Assembly (NCBI GenBank): GCA_964527995.1
Contig: CAZGRP010000005.1
Coordinates: 68,135 to 132,134, forward strand
Length of the DNA: 64,000 bases
Origin: CAZGRP01 sp964527995
GTDB taxonomy: Bacteria; Zhuqueibacterota; Zhuqueibacteria; Oceanimicrobiales; CAZGRP01
Reading direction: 5' to 3'
The notes beneath the pieces are model-generated. The model saw only the letters and a program-made list of their open reading frames with translations. It searched no databases and had not been told where the DNA came from. Shown one piece after another: positions 45,239-54,153 of this stretch (position 1 is the stretch's first letter; each line of letters opens with the position of its first letter). A program made the translations under genes and the position numbers.

Positions 45239-46276
45239 GTGAAAAGGAGCAAACCGCAAGTCACGGTTCGAGAGATCGCCGACTGGATTGCGGGCAAGAT
45301 CGAGGGGGACTCTTCCTTACCGATCTCTGGAGTAGCCTCGCTGCGGGTCGCCTCGCCGGGGCAGTTGTCCTTCGTTGCCTCTCGAAAGTATCACGGGCTG
45401 GTGGACCGCACCCAGGCGTCTGCGCTTCTGGTGGGGGAAGACTGCCCACCTTCACCGAAGACACTGATACGCGTGGAAAACCCGACCCTCGCTTTCGCAC
45501 GGGTGATCGAGCGCTTCTTTCCCCCGGCGCAAAGCCGCCCGGCTCCCGGCGTTCATCCAAGCGCTGTGGTGGACGCCAGTGCCCGACTGGGCGAAGAGGT
45601 CCACATCGGACCTTTTGTGACGATCGGGCCGCGGGCGCACGTCGGCGACCGCAGCGTGCTCATGGCGGGCAGCTTCGTGGGGGACGGCGCCCAGATCGGT
45701 TGCGATGCATGGCTGTATGCCCATGTCGTTGTCGGCCGCGACTGCGTCTTGGGAGACCGGGTCGTGGTGCATGCCGGCACCGTCATCGGCTCCGATGGCT
45801 TCGGGTTTGTGAAGGAGAAGGGCGGCTATCACAAAGTGCCGCATCTGGGCAGAGTCGTGATCGAGGAGGATGTGGAGATCGGTGCCAACTGCACCATTGA
45901 CCGGGCCACGCTCGGTGAGACCCGCATCCGAAAAGGCGTGAAGCTCGACAATCTGATCCACGTGGGCCACAACGTCGAGATCGACGAGCACACCGTCATC
46001 GCGGCCCAGACAGGCATCTCGGGCAGTACAAAGATCGGCCGCTGGGTGACTGTCGGCGGGCAGGTCGGATTCGTCGGCCACATTGAAATCGGTGACGAGA
46101 GCGTCTTTGGGGCCCAGGCTGGCGTGACCAAGTCGATTCCGCCGGGCACGGTGGTTTCTGGCTATCCGGCCAAACCTCATGCGCGTGCTCGCCGTGAAGA
46201 GGCCGCTCTGCGCCGGCTTCCTGATCTGATCAAGCGCATACGCCTTCTGGAGAAGAAACTGAACAGCGGAGGATAG
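45239..46276 (+). CDS. lpxD: UDP-3-O-acylglucosamine N-acyltransferase LpxD
   Basis: Third step of lipid A synthesis: adds the N-linked hydroxyacyl chain. 345 residues with an N-terminal uridine-binding domain (about 1-105) and a left-handed beta-helix of hexapeptide repeats (GPFVTIGPRAHVGDRSVLMA and on). The active-site histidine lies in NLIHVGHNVEIDEH (His near 242), and a C-terminal helix ends LLEKKLNSGG. GTG start; its stop abuts lpxC. Confidence 0.96.
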   Translation: MKRSKPQVTVREIADWIAGKIEGDSSLPISGVASLRVASPGQLSFVASRKYHGLVDRTQASALLVGEDCPPSPKTLIRVENPTLAFARVIERFFPPAQSRPAPGVHPSAVVDASARLGEEVHIGPFVTIGPRAHVGDRSVLMAGSFVGDGAQIGCDAWLYAHVVVGRDCVLGDRVVVHAGTVIGSDGFGFVKEKGGYHKVPHLGRVVIEEDVEIGANCTIDRATLGETRIRKGVKLDNLIHVGHNVEIDEHTVIAAQTGISGSTKIGRWVTVGGQVGFVGHIEIGDESVFGAQAGVTKSIPPGTVVSGYPAKPHARARREEAALRRLPDLIKRIRLLEKKLNSGG

Positions 46277-47680
46277 ATGCTTCAGAACCAGCGGACCATT
46301 GCCGGGTCAACGACACTTTCAGGGGTCGGACTGCACACCGGCAATTTCGCGACGTTGAGGTTTCAACCAGCCCCAGCCAACACAGGCATTCGCTTCCGCC
46401 GTGTCGACCTGCAGGGCCAGCCGGAAATCCCGGCCGACATCGACCATGTGCTCGATATTTCCCGTGGCACCACCATCGGCCAGGGAGAGGCGGTCATTCA
46501 TACGATCGAGCACGTCATGGCCGCCATTGCCGGGCTCGAGATCGACAATCTCGTCGTCGAGCTCGACTCCAACGAACCTCCGGTCGGCGACGGCAGCAGC
46601 CTTCCGTTCGTTCAGGCACTCCAGGAGGCAGGCATCGTCGAGCAGGACTCGCCGCGCGACTGCCTGGTAATCGAGAAGACCATTTCCTATTCGGATGAGC
46701 AGAGGGGGGTCGATATCGTTGTCTTTCCCTCCGACGAATTCCGCCTGACCTGTATGGTGGACTATCAGAACCCCGCGCTCGGCACGCAGTACACTTCGAT
46801 GTATTCGCTCAGCGACGAGTTCGTCACTGAGTTCGCTCCAGCGCGCACGTTCTGTTTCTTGAGCGAGGTCGAGGAGCTTGCCAAGCAGGGTCTGATCCGG
46901 GGTGGCAGTCTCGATAACGCCATCGTCATCATCGACCACGAGCTGGACGAGGCCGAGGTCGACCGCCTTCGCCGCCTATTCGGTCTCCCGAGCGATGTCA
47001 AGCTCGGAACCAACGGAATTCTGAACCAGACAGAATTGCGCTTCAAGAACGAGCCTGTCCGGCATAAGGCCCTGGACCTCCTCGGAGATCTGGCCCTGCT
47101 CGGAGTGCCGCTGAAGGCCCACGTCATCGCCGCGCGCAGCGGGCACAAGGCTCACGTTGAATTGGTGCGGCAGATTCGGAAGGAGCACGAGAGGATCCAG
47201 ATCCGCTCGAAATACCAGAGCCTCAAGGCCGAGGGGTTCATTTTCGATGCGGTGGCCATCCAGAAGATCCTCCCGCATCGCTACCCTTTCCTCCTGGTCG
47301 ACAAGATCATCGATCTGGTGCCGCGCGAGCGCGTAGTCGGCATCAAGAACGTGACCATCAATGAGCCCTTCTTCCAGGGCCACTTCCCCGGTCATCCTAT
47401 CATGCCCGGCGTGTTGATTCTCGAAGCGATGGCGCAGACAGGGGGGATCTTGCTTCTCGATACACAAGCCAACCCGGAAGAGAAGCTGGTCTACTTCACC
47501 GGTATCGACAAAGTGAAGTTTCGCAAGCCCGTCCGGCCCGGTGACCAGATCCGGTTCGAGTTGGACATGTTGAAATACCGCAAAACGATCTGCCGCATGG
47601 CGGGCAAGGCCTATGTCGACGGTGATCTGGTCTGTGAGGCCGAGTTGACCGCTGCCATCGTCGATCGCGACAGAACGTGA
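46277..47680 (+). CDS. lpxC: Bifunctional LpxC deacetylase / FabZ dehydratase fusion
   Basis: 467 residues. Residues 1-300 are LpxC, the zinc-dependent UDP-3-O-acyl-GlcNAc deacetylase committing flux to lipid A (zinc ligands in HTIEHVMAA and in HKALDLLGDLALLG; LHTG and the later SGHKAHVEL). Residues about 320-465 are FabZ, the hydroxyacyl-ACP dehydratase (LPHRYPFLLVDKI, GHFPGHPIMPGVLILEAMAQ). This fusion is characteristic of the Bacteroidetes and related FCB lineages. It starts at the base after the lpxD stop. Confidence 0.97.
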   Translation: MLQNQRTIAGSTTLSGVGLHTGNFATLRFQPAPANTGIRFRRVDLQGQPEIPADIDHVLDISRGTTIGQGEAVIHTIEHVMAAIAGLEIDNLVVELDSNEPPVGDGSSLPFVQALQEAGIVEQDSPRDCLVIEKTISYSDEQRGVDIVVFPSDEFRLTCMVDYQNPALGTQYTSMYSLSDEFVTEFAPARTFCFLSEVEELAKQGLIRGGSLDNAIVIIDHELDEAEVDRLRRLFGLPSDVKLGTNGILNQTELRFKNEPVRHKALDLLGDLALLGVPLKAHVIAARSGHKAHVELVRQIRKEHERIQIRSKYQSLKAEGFIFDAVAIQKILPHRYPFLLVDKIIDLVPRERVVGIKNVTINEPFFQGHFPGHPIMPGVLILEAMAQTGGILLLDTQANPEEKLVYFTGIDKVKFRKPVRPGDQIRFELDMLKYRKTICRMAGKAYVDGDLVCEAELTAAIVDRDRT

Positions 47681-47708
47681 ATGTGCGGCAGCTCCGCAGG
47701 TCGCCTGG

Positions 47709-48482
47709 ATGCCTGAGATCCACCCTACAGCCATTGTCGATCCGCGTGCCGAGCTGGCAGGCGATGTGGTGATCGGACCCTACTCCATCGTGGAGGGCGA
47801 TGTCCGGATTGGTGCCGGCACGGAAGTCGGCTCCCACGTTCTCATCGCCGCTGGAACGAGACTGGGCTGCCGCTGCCGCGTGGCGCATGGTGCCGTGCTG
47901 GGCACGATCCCTCAGGATCTGAAGTTCTCCGGCGAGCGCACGACTCTTGAAGTGGGCGACGACACGACGATCCGCGAGTTCGCAACCCTCAATCGCGGCA
48001 CGAAAGAACGCTGGAAGACGACGGTTGGACGCGATTGCCTGATCATGGCGTACGTACACATCGCTCATGACTGCGTGATTGGGGATCAAGTGATCCTGGC
48101 CAACGCCGTGAATATGGCGGGTCATGTCGTCGTCGAAGACTACGCCAACGTGGGGGGACTGGTCCCCATCCATCAGTTCGTCCGCATCGGCCGACACGCT
48201 TTCGTCGGCGGTGGCTACCGCGTCACAAAGGATGTGCCGCCGTATGTTCTCGCTTCCGGAGAGCCGCTGGCGTTTGCCGGGCTGAACAATGTCGGCCTCC
48301 ACCGGCGTGGTTTCTCGCGGCAAACCATGTTGACCCTCAAGCGTGCCTACCGGTTCGTGTTTCGCTGCGGTCTCAACGTCTCCCAGGCTCTGTCACGGAT
48401 CGAGGCCGAGCTCGAACCGACCCCGGAAGTCCGTCACGTCATCGACTTCATTCGCAGCAGCGAACGAGGAATTATTAAGTGA
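47709..48482 (+). CDS. lpxA: UDP-N-acetylglucosamine O-acyltransferase LpxA
   Basis: First step of lipid A synthesis. 257 residues: ten-coil left-handed beta-helix (IHPTAIVDPRAELAGDVVIG onwards) with catalytic His in MAYVHIAHDC (near 119) and LpxA-specific GLNNVGLHRRGFS; C-terminal helices from about 195. Follows lpxC-fabZ after 28 bp. lpxB was not found downstream, where a repeat element and a lipoate ligase gene lie. Confidence 0.97.
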   Translation: MPEIHPTAIVDPRAELAGDVVIGPYSIVEGDVRIGAGTEVGSHVLIAAGTRLGCRCRVAHGAVLGTIPQDLKFSGERTTLEVGDDTTIREFATLNRGTKERWKTTVGRDCLIMAYVHIAHDCVIGDQVILANAVNMAGHVVVEDYANVGGLVPIHQFVRIGRHAFVGGGYRVTKDVPPYVLASGEPLAFAGLNNVGLHRRGFSRQTMLTLKRAYRFVFRCGLNVSQALSRIEAELEPTPEVRHVIDFIRSSERGIIK

Positions 48483-48640
48483 AAAATGCAGGATGTAAAA
48501 TGCAAAGTGAAAAATGGCGAATGGGAAATAGAAAACAGGAATTAGGAATTCGTTGAGGCGTCCTGAACGCGTCGAGCAAAGCCCTGGCTCGTGTCTGCCA
48601 ATTCCCAGTTCCTGATTCCTGATTCCCAATCCCGGATCTG
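48483..48640. repeat. Facing heptamer arrays forming a potential long stem-loop
   Basis: Left arm 48483-48552 reads as ten 7-bp words (AAAATGC, AGGATGT, AAAATGC ... GAATTAG, GAATTCG). Right arm 48599-48640 reads as six 7-bp words in the complementary sense (CAATTCC, CAGTTCC, TGATTCC, TGATTCC, CAATCCC, GGATCTG). The arms pair imperfectly around a loop of about 46 nt immediately after lpxA. Confidence 0.85.
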
Positions 48641-48666
48641 CGGATGTCCCTGATGACCTTGAAGCG

Positions 48667-49512
48667 ATGGCACTGGTAACGACCAAGTTCCGCGCCGCCG
48701 GCAGGCCCTGGCGATTGTTCCTGACTCTCGCTGATGAGGCCTTGAGCGGTAGCGAAAACATGGCATTGGACGTCGAGCTCGCGCGTGCCGCCGAACCAGA
48801 GGATCCCCCGGTTCTGCGTCTTTTCCAGTGGCGGCCGTGGGCGATCTCGCTGGGATACCACCAGAGCCTGGACGAGATCGACGTGGATCGCTGCCGTGCC
48901 GATGGCATCGACATCGTCCGTCGGCCCACCGGTGGGCGAGCGATCCTGCATGCGGAGGAGCTGACCTACAGCGTCATTCTCCCCAAAGGGTGCGGCGTTC
49001 CGGTCCACAGCACGGCGTCGACATACCGGCTCATCAGCCAGGCCCTGGTGGACGGACTGCGGAGGGTTGGTGTCGAGGCGACGTTTGGGCGGTCGGCGCG
49101 CGTACCCTACCAGACGCACGTGCCCTGCTTTGCGACCACCGCCCTCTACGAGGTGCAGTGGCGCGGCCGCAAACTTGTGGGCAGCGCCCAGAGGAGATAC
49201 GAAAACGCGGTTCTGCAGCATGGCTCCATTCTCCTGGGTGATGCCCACCTGCGGCTTGCGGATTATGTTCGCGGCGCCGGCGAGAATGGCGAGCGCCGGC
49301 AGCTTCGGCAGCTCCTGCAGCAGCGAACGGCCACGGTGTCACAGGCAGCCGGAACCGGGCTTTCGGTCTCGGAGCTTGTCGATGCCCTGCTGCGTGGTTT
49401 CGAAGCAACCCTCGGAGCGAACTTCACCCCGGGTGCTCTACCGGCCAAAACGTCGGGTAGAACGGAATGGAAAGAGCGACGGTTTTTCAGTCGAGGAGGA
49501 ATTCATCGATGA
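48667..49512 (+). CDS. Lipoate-protein ligase / octanoyltransferase family protein
   Basis: A 281-residue BPL/LplA/LipB-fold enzyme that attaches lipoate or octanoate to E2 or GcvH domains. Motifs: RRPTGGRAILHAEELTYSV (about 79-97) and the catalytic-lysine region RGRKLVGSAQRR (about 166-177). An additional Cys lies in PCFATTALYEV, reminiscent of LipM-type transferases, so LplA versus LipM is not settled. gcvT at 54154 belongs to a lipoate-using pathway. Overlaps the next gene by ATGA. Confidence 0.85.
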   Translation: MALVTTKFRAAGRPWRLFLTLADEALSGSENMALDVELARAAEPEDPPVLRLFQWRPWAISLGYHQSLDEIDVDRCRADGIDIVRRPTGGRAILHAEELTYSVILPKGCGVPVHSTASTYRLISQALVDGLRRVGVEATFGRSARVPYQTHVPCFATTALYEVQWRGRKLVGSAQRRYENAVLQHGSILLGDAHLRLADYVRGAGENGERRQLRQLLQQRTATVSQAAGTGLSVSELVDALLRGFEATLGANFTPGALPAKTSGRTEWKERRFFSRGGIHR

Positions 49513-50288
49513 GACGTCTGCTGGTTGTGGCGGCTTTGGTGGCGGCGTTTGGGCTTGGTGCGCAGAGGTCGTATGCCCAGAATTTCTACTTCAATCCCCA
49601 GCAAACCGACCAGATCAAATCGATCCTGCAGTTCTTCGGTTCCGTGGCTGGAGGTGCGCTGGCGCATTCGGGGAAAGTGCATGGCCTGGGTCATGCCGAC
49701 CTCGATCTTCACACCGTGGTGGTCATCGTTCCGGACGAATTCAAGAGCCTGCCCCAGTTCCAGGGGGTCGACTTCGTGCCCATACCGATGCTGCAGGTCG
49801 GCCTGGGGCTTCCGGGAAACATCGAAGTGGTCGGAAGAGCCTTTCGGTTCCCGCTCGGCAGCGATCCCACCAAGGCCACGATTCCGGGATACCTGAACGA
49901 CTTCGTAGACTCGCGCGAGGCCTTCACCTTGCTTGGCGGGGCGGTGAAGTACGGCGTTCTGCAGATGTTCGGGCTGCCCAAGATCATGCTCCTGGGAGCC
50001 TATCACATCTTCCTGGTGCCGCAGCAGTTCGACTTCGGCGATATCAGTAACCTCACCGGGCAGGTCTACGTCAGCTACGGGCTGGGCATTCTGGCGCCGT
50101 ACGCCGCTGCCTCGGTGAATTACGCCAGGTTCAAGGTCGCCACCGGCGATCGCCAGACCTTCACCTCAACCTTGCTCGCAGCCACAGTCGGGGTGGAGAT
50201 CAAGCCGATTCCGCTGTTCCACATCAGCGCCGATTACAACTTCAGCAAGTTTCCAAATATAGGAGTGAGCGCCGGCTTCAACTTTTGA
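49509..50288 (+). CDS. Probable outer-membrane beta-barrel protein of unknown function
   Basis: A 259-residue secreted protein. A signal peptide ends about AQRSYAQ; the mature part has alternating short beta-strands, glycine-rich turns and a terminal aromatic residue (VSAGFNF), as expected for a small outer-membrane barrel (DUF6588-like appearance). AGGAGG lies nine bases before ATG 49509, which overlaps the lipoate ligase stop. No enzymatic motif. Its place among envelope genes is consistent with an outer-membrane location. Confidence 0.78.
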   Translation: MRRLLVVAALVAAFGLGAQRSYAQNFYFNPQQTDQIKSILQFFGSVAGGALAHSGKVHGLGHADLDLHTVVVIVPDEFKSLPQFQGVDFVPIPMLQVGLGLPGNIEVVGRAFRFPLGSDPTKATIPGYLNDFVDSREAFTLLGGAVKYGVLQMFGLPKIMLLGAYHIFLVPQQFDFGDISNLTGQVYVSYGLGILAPYAAASVNYARFKVATGDRQTFTSTLLAATVGVEIKPIPLFHISADYNFSKFPNIGVSAGFNF

Positions 50289-50308
50289 CCTGTGCCGCTG
50301 CCATTTCG

Positions 50309-51517
50309 ATGAAACGACTTAGCATTCTTGGCTCGACCGGCTCGATCGGTGAGAATTCTCTGCAGGTGGTGGAAACGCTGTCGGATCGCTTTCGTGTGAC
50401 GGCGCTGTCGACCCACACCCGGGTGGACCGGCTCGTCGAACAGGCGCGGCGCTTCCGGCCGCGAGTCGTCGCGATCGCCGGCGAACCGGCTCCCGTGGAA
50501 GCCGTGCAGGAGCTGCGGCGTCTCGACATCGACGTCCTTACCGGTGAGTCGGCGGCCACGCGACTGGCCGAACTGGCCGATGTCGATCTGGTGGTGAACG
50601 CCCTGGTCGGCGCCGTCGGGGTGCGCCCCACGCTGGCCGCGATCGAAGCGGGTCATTCGGTGGCGCTGGCCAACAAGGAGACGCTGGTGGCAGCCGGGGA
50701 GATCGTCATGCGACGGGCGAAAGAGCGCGGCGTGAGGATCATTCCGATCGACAGTGAGCACAGCGCCCTGTTGCAATGCCTGATGGGGGAGCGACTGGAG
50801 GATGTGGCAAGGGTGATCATCACAGCCTCGGGCGGACCCTTCCGAACGCTGGCGGCCCAGAAGTTCCAGTCAGTCACGGTCGAGCAGGCACTGAGGCATC
50901 CGAATTGGTCCATGGGTGACAAGATCACGGTGGACTCGGCAACCCTGATGAACAAAGGGCTGGAGGTGATCGAGGCGCACTGGCTGTTCGGACTGTCCGC
51001 TTCGCAGATTGACGTGGTGATCCATCCGCAGTCGATCATCCATTCGCTGGTGGAGTTCGTAGACGGATCGGTGAAGGCGCAAATGGGCCTGCCCGATATG
51101 CGGCTGCCGATCCAGTTCGCTCTCACCTTTCCCGAGCGTGCGCCCAGCGGATTCCCGCGGTTGGACTTTTTGAAGGCACCCGCTTTGACCTTCGAGCCCC
51201 CGGACCTGGAGAAGTTTCGCGCCCTGGCTTTGGCTTACGAGGCCTTGCGAACGGGCGGCACGGCCCCCGCTGTTCTCAACGCTGCCAACGAAACCGCTGT
51301 CCGTTTCTTTCTCAGGCGCGAGATCCGCTTCGACCAGATTCCGGTGGTTGTGGAGGAGGCCTTGTCCCACCACCAGGCCGTCTCCACACCGTCGATCGAA
51401 GACATCTTCGAGGCGGATGCCTGGGCCCGTCGATTCGTTCGAGACTATTTTGCAGCCATCGAATCGCCTTCGTCGCAGGCGATGCCGCCGGGTCACGATT
51501 CCAAACTGAGAGGATGA
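50309..51517 (+). CDS. dxr: 1-deoxy-D-xylulose 5-phosphate reductoisomerase
   Basis: Second enzyme of the MEP isoprenoid pathway, giving MEP with NADPH; supplies IPP for UppS. 402 residues. NADPH site ILGSTGSIGENSL at the N-terminus; ALANKETLVAAGE (about 112-124); metal/substrate motif PIDSEHSALLQC (about 143-154), and NKGLEVIEAHWLF. The frame is open eight codons further left, but the ATG at 50309 begins directly at the Rossmann fold. Confidence 0.97.
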   Translation: MKRLSILGSTGSIGENSLQVVETLSDRFRVTALSTHTRVDRLVEQARRFRPRVVAIAGEPAPVEAVQELRRLDIDVLTGESAATRLAELADVDLVVNALVGAVGVRPTLAAIEAGHSVALANKETLVAAGEIVMRRAKERGVRIIPIDSEHSALLQCLMGERLEDVARVIITASGGPFRTLAAQKFQSVTVEQALRHPNWSMGDKITVDSATLMNKGLEVIEAHWLFGLSASQIDVVIHPQSIIHSLVEFVDGSVKAQMGLPDMRLPIQFALTFPERAPSGFPRLDFLKAPALTFEPPDLEKFRALALAYEALRTGGTAPAVLNAANETAVRFFLRREIRFDQIPVVVEEALSHHQAVSTPSIEDIFEADAWARRFVRDYFAAIESPSSQAMPPGHDSKLRG

Positions 51518-51523
51518 TTTGGG

Positions 51524-52573
51524 ATGACAACGATCTTAGCGTTTGTATTCGTCTTGGGCCTGCTGATCTTTATTCACGAGCTCGGGCATTTCGTCGGCGC
51601 CAAGCTCTTCGGTATCCGTGTCGAGCGCTTTTCCATCGGTTATCCGCCGCGCATGGTGGGCAAGAAGATCGGCGAGACCGACTACTGCATTTCATGGATT
51701 CCGTTCGGCGGCTACGTGAAGCTGGCTGGAATGATCGACGAGAGCATGGACACTGATTTTCTCGAGCACGAGCCCCAGCCCTGGGAGTTTCGCTCCAAGC
51801 CGGTGTGGCAGCGCTCGATCGTGATCGCCGCCGGGCCGATCATGAACATCGTCCTGGCTGTGCTGGTCTACAGCGGCATCACTCTGGCTACCGGGGTTCA
51901 GCAGCCGGTCGGGCCTGTGGTCGGCGAGGTCCTCACCGACGCCCCGGCTGCGGCCGCCGGCATGCAGCCCGGTGACCGCATCGTGCGCATCAATGGCGAG
52001 GAGATCCGCAGCTGGCAGGACCTGGTGACCATTATCCATGCTCACCCCGAGGAGCCGCTGCAGATCGAGTGGGAGCGCCAGGGCCGCCGGATGTCCGCCG
52101 AAATCACTCCGCAGCTCGACAAGGCGCGCGGAATCGGCCTCATCGGAATCGGCCCGAAGGTCATCATCCGCAAGGTGAACGCCCTGGAGGCCGTCGCACG
52201 CGGCGCAAGCGACTCGTGGTTCCTGACCAAGATGGTGGTGATCTCCATCGCGCGTATCATCAATGGGAAGGAGTCGTTCCGCGAAGCCCTCGGCGGTCCG
52301 ATCATCATTGCAAAGATGGCCGGAGAAAGCGCCCGCGGCGGTTTCGGCAATCTCCTGGCCTTCACCGCCTTCATCAGCCTGCAATTGGGGTTCTTGAACA
52401 TCCTGCCGATCCCGGTGCTGGACGGCGGTCACCTGCTCTTCCTCAGCATCGAGGCGATTCGCCGCCGGCCGGTGTCGGTGAAGACGCGCATGGTGGTGCA
52501 GCAGGTGGGGATGGCCCTGCTCATCGCACTGATGGTGCTCATCATTATCAATGACATTCAACGGGTGATGTAA
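51524..52573 (+). CDS. rseP: RIP zinc metalloprotease RseP (site-2 protease)
   Basis: Intramembrane protease of 349 residues that cleaves anti-sigma factors and remnant signal peptides. Active-site HELGH lies in the first helix (about 18-22); one PDZ domain (GMQPGDRIVRINGEEI, about 146-161), where E. coli has two; and the second metal-ligand motif in NILPIPVLDGGHLL. Six bases after dxr, a common pairing. cdsA, often between them, is absent. Confidence 0.96.
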   Translation: MTTILAFVFVLGLLIFIHELGHFVGAKLFGIRVERFSIGYPPRMVGKKIGETDYCISWIPFGGYVKLAGMIDESMDTDFLEHEPQPWEFRSKPVWQRSIVIAAGPIMNIVLAVLVYSGITLATGVQQPVGPVVGEVLTDAPAAAAGMQPGDRIVRINGEEIRSWQDLVTIIHAHPEEPLQIEWERQGRRMSAEITPQLDKARGIGLIGIGPKVIIRKVNALEAVARGASDSWFLTKMVVISIARIINGKESFREALGGPIIIAKMAGESARGGFGNLLAFTAFISLQLGFLNILPIPVLDGGHLLFLSIEAIRRRPVSVKTRMVVQQVGMALLIALMVLIIINDIQRVM

Positions 52574-52603
52574 CTTCTTTGTAAATTACCGCTTGAATCA
52601 TTC

Positions 52604-52632
52604 TTGCATCTTGACCCCTTTTTGGGTATCTT
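52604..52632 (+). promoter_or_regulatory. Candidate promoter for the aminotransferase
   Basis: TTGCAT (52604-52609), 17-bp spacer, TATCTT (52627-52632), 73 bp before the start codon. Confidence 0.3.
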
Positions 52633-52704
52633 GTGGACAGTTGCTTGGGGGAGGGCCGATAGGCGAGAATCAGAATCGCTGAACCCACAAACAGGAGAAG
52701 ATGC

Positions 52705-53868
52705 ATGCACATTGCTGAGAGAATGCAACGGCTGGGAACGGAGACGGCGTTCGAAGTTTTGGCTAAAGCCAAGGCCCTGGAAGCTTCCGGCAAAGAAGTG
52801 ATCCATCTCGAGATCGGTGAACCTGATTTTGACACTCCCAAGCACATCGTGGATGCCGCCGTCGAGGCGCTGCGGGCAGGCCAGACTCACTATTCTCCGG
52901 CCGCCGGGATCCCGCAGCTCAGGAAGGCGATCGCAGAGGAGGTCGGGCGCCGGCGCGGCGTCCAGGTCGATCCGGCCCACGTAGTGGTGACCCCAGGTGC
53001 CAAGCCGATCATGTTTTTCACCATCCTGGCGTGCATCGAGCCTGGCGACGAGGTCATCTATCCAAATCCCGGCTTCCCGATCTATGAATCGGTGATCGAC
53101 TTTGTCGGCGGCAAGTCCGTGCCGCTGCCCCTTCGTGAGGAAAACGACTTTCGCTTTGAGGTGGACGAACTGCGGTCGCTGGTGAATGATCGCACCCGCA
53201 TGATCATCCTGAATTCGCCGCAGAATCCGACCGGGGGAGTCCTCACCCGCGACGATCTGGTGGCTGTGGCCGAGATCGCCATCGAACGCAACCTCTGGGT
53301 GCTGGCGGACGAGGTTTACAAGAACATCCTATACGAAGGGACGCATGAGAGCATCCTGTCGCTTCCGGGCATGATGGAGCGCACCATCCTGCTGGACGGA
53401 TTCTCCAAAACCTACGCCATGACGGGCTGGCGACTCGGCTTCGGCGTTCTGCCGGAGCCACTGAACGCTCACGTCGAGCGCCTGATGATCAACAGCAACT
53501 CCTGCACGGCGACCTTCAGCCAGTTTGCTGGAGTGGCAGCGCTGGAGGGTCCGCAGGAGGAGACCTTCGCGATGGTGGCCGAGTTTCGCCGCCGCCGCGA
53601 CGTCATGGTGCAGGGCCTGAACGATCTGCCCGGAGTGCGCTGCAGAATGCCTCTGGGAGCGTTTTATGTGTTCCCCAACGTGAAGGAGACCGGCGTGGGC
53701 TCGCGCGAACTGGCCGCCATGATCCTGGAGAGAGCAGGCGTCGCCGTGCTCTCCGGCAATGCCTTCGGCAGGTACGGAGACGGCTATTTGCGCCTTTCCT
53801 ACGCCAATTCGGTTGAGAACATCCGCAAGGGGATCGAGCGCATCGGCGAGCTGCTGCGCACCCTTTGA
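52705..53868 (+). CDS. Class I/II pyridoxal-phosphate aminotransferase (aspartate aminotransferase-like)
   Basis: A 387-residue fold-type I PLP enzyme. Motifs: HLEIGEPDFDTP (about 34-45), HYSPAAGIPQLRKAIA, NSPQNPTGGV with the PLP-binding Asn, ADEVYKN and Schiff-base lysine in LDGFSKTYAMTGWRLG (about 229-244). The sequence suggests aspartate/prephenate-type aminotransferases of the I-gamma group; substrate is not certain. AGGAG seven bases upstream fixes ATG 52705. Confidence 0.92.
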   Translation: MHIAERMQRLGTETAFEVLAKAKALEASGKEVIHLEIGEPDFDTPKHIVDAAVEALRAGQTHYSPAAGIPQLRKAIAEEVGRRRGVQVDPAHVVVTPGAKPIMFFTILACIEPGDEVIYPNPGFPIYESVIDFVGGKSVPLPLREENDFRFEVDELRSLVNDRTRMIILNSPQNPTGGVLTRDDLVAVAEIAIERNLWVLADEVYKNILYEGTHESILSLPGMMERTILLDGFSKTYAMTGWRLGFGVLPEPLNAHVERLMINSNSCTATFSQFAGVAALEGPQEETFAMVAEFRRRRDVMVQGLNDLPGVRCRMPLGAFYVFPNVKETGVGSRELAAMILERAGVAVLSGNAFGRYGDGYLRLSYANSVENIRKGIERIGELLRTL

Positions 53869-54153
53869 TGGACGTTGGGGGAATGCGGATTGCGGTCACA
53901 ACTGTACGAATCCGCAAAGTGGTCTCGCGGATCCTGGGTTGGCCAGGGTAGGGGAAAGCAGAGGCCGGTTGTGTGACCTCTTCCCACCATCCAACCTAAG
54001 CCGGTCACTCCGAAGTCCGGCGAAGCCGGACGAGGGGTCTCTGGCTGGAAATCATCATCCCGGTATAGGGCGACGCAATTCGCATCCGAACGTTGGGTTC
54101 CGGAACCAGGGTGTTCACACGGCGCGACATGAAACAGTGAAGGAGAACGTCTC
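53869..54153. other. Structured leader region before gcvT
   Basis: 285 bp without a gene. It holds a 7-bp stem GCGGATT/AATCCGC near 53885-53917 and a perfect hairpin GTCCGGC-GAA-GCCGGAC near 54017-54033. A glycine riboswitch was looked for, given gcvT downstream, and its conserved core was not found. Confidence 0.45.

Noticed and set aside
53869..54153. Glycine riboswitch upstream of gcvT
   Set aside because: Hairpins are present, but the conserved glycine aptamer core sequence was not found.
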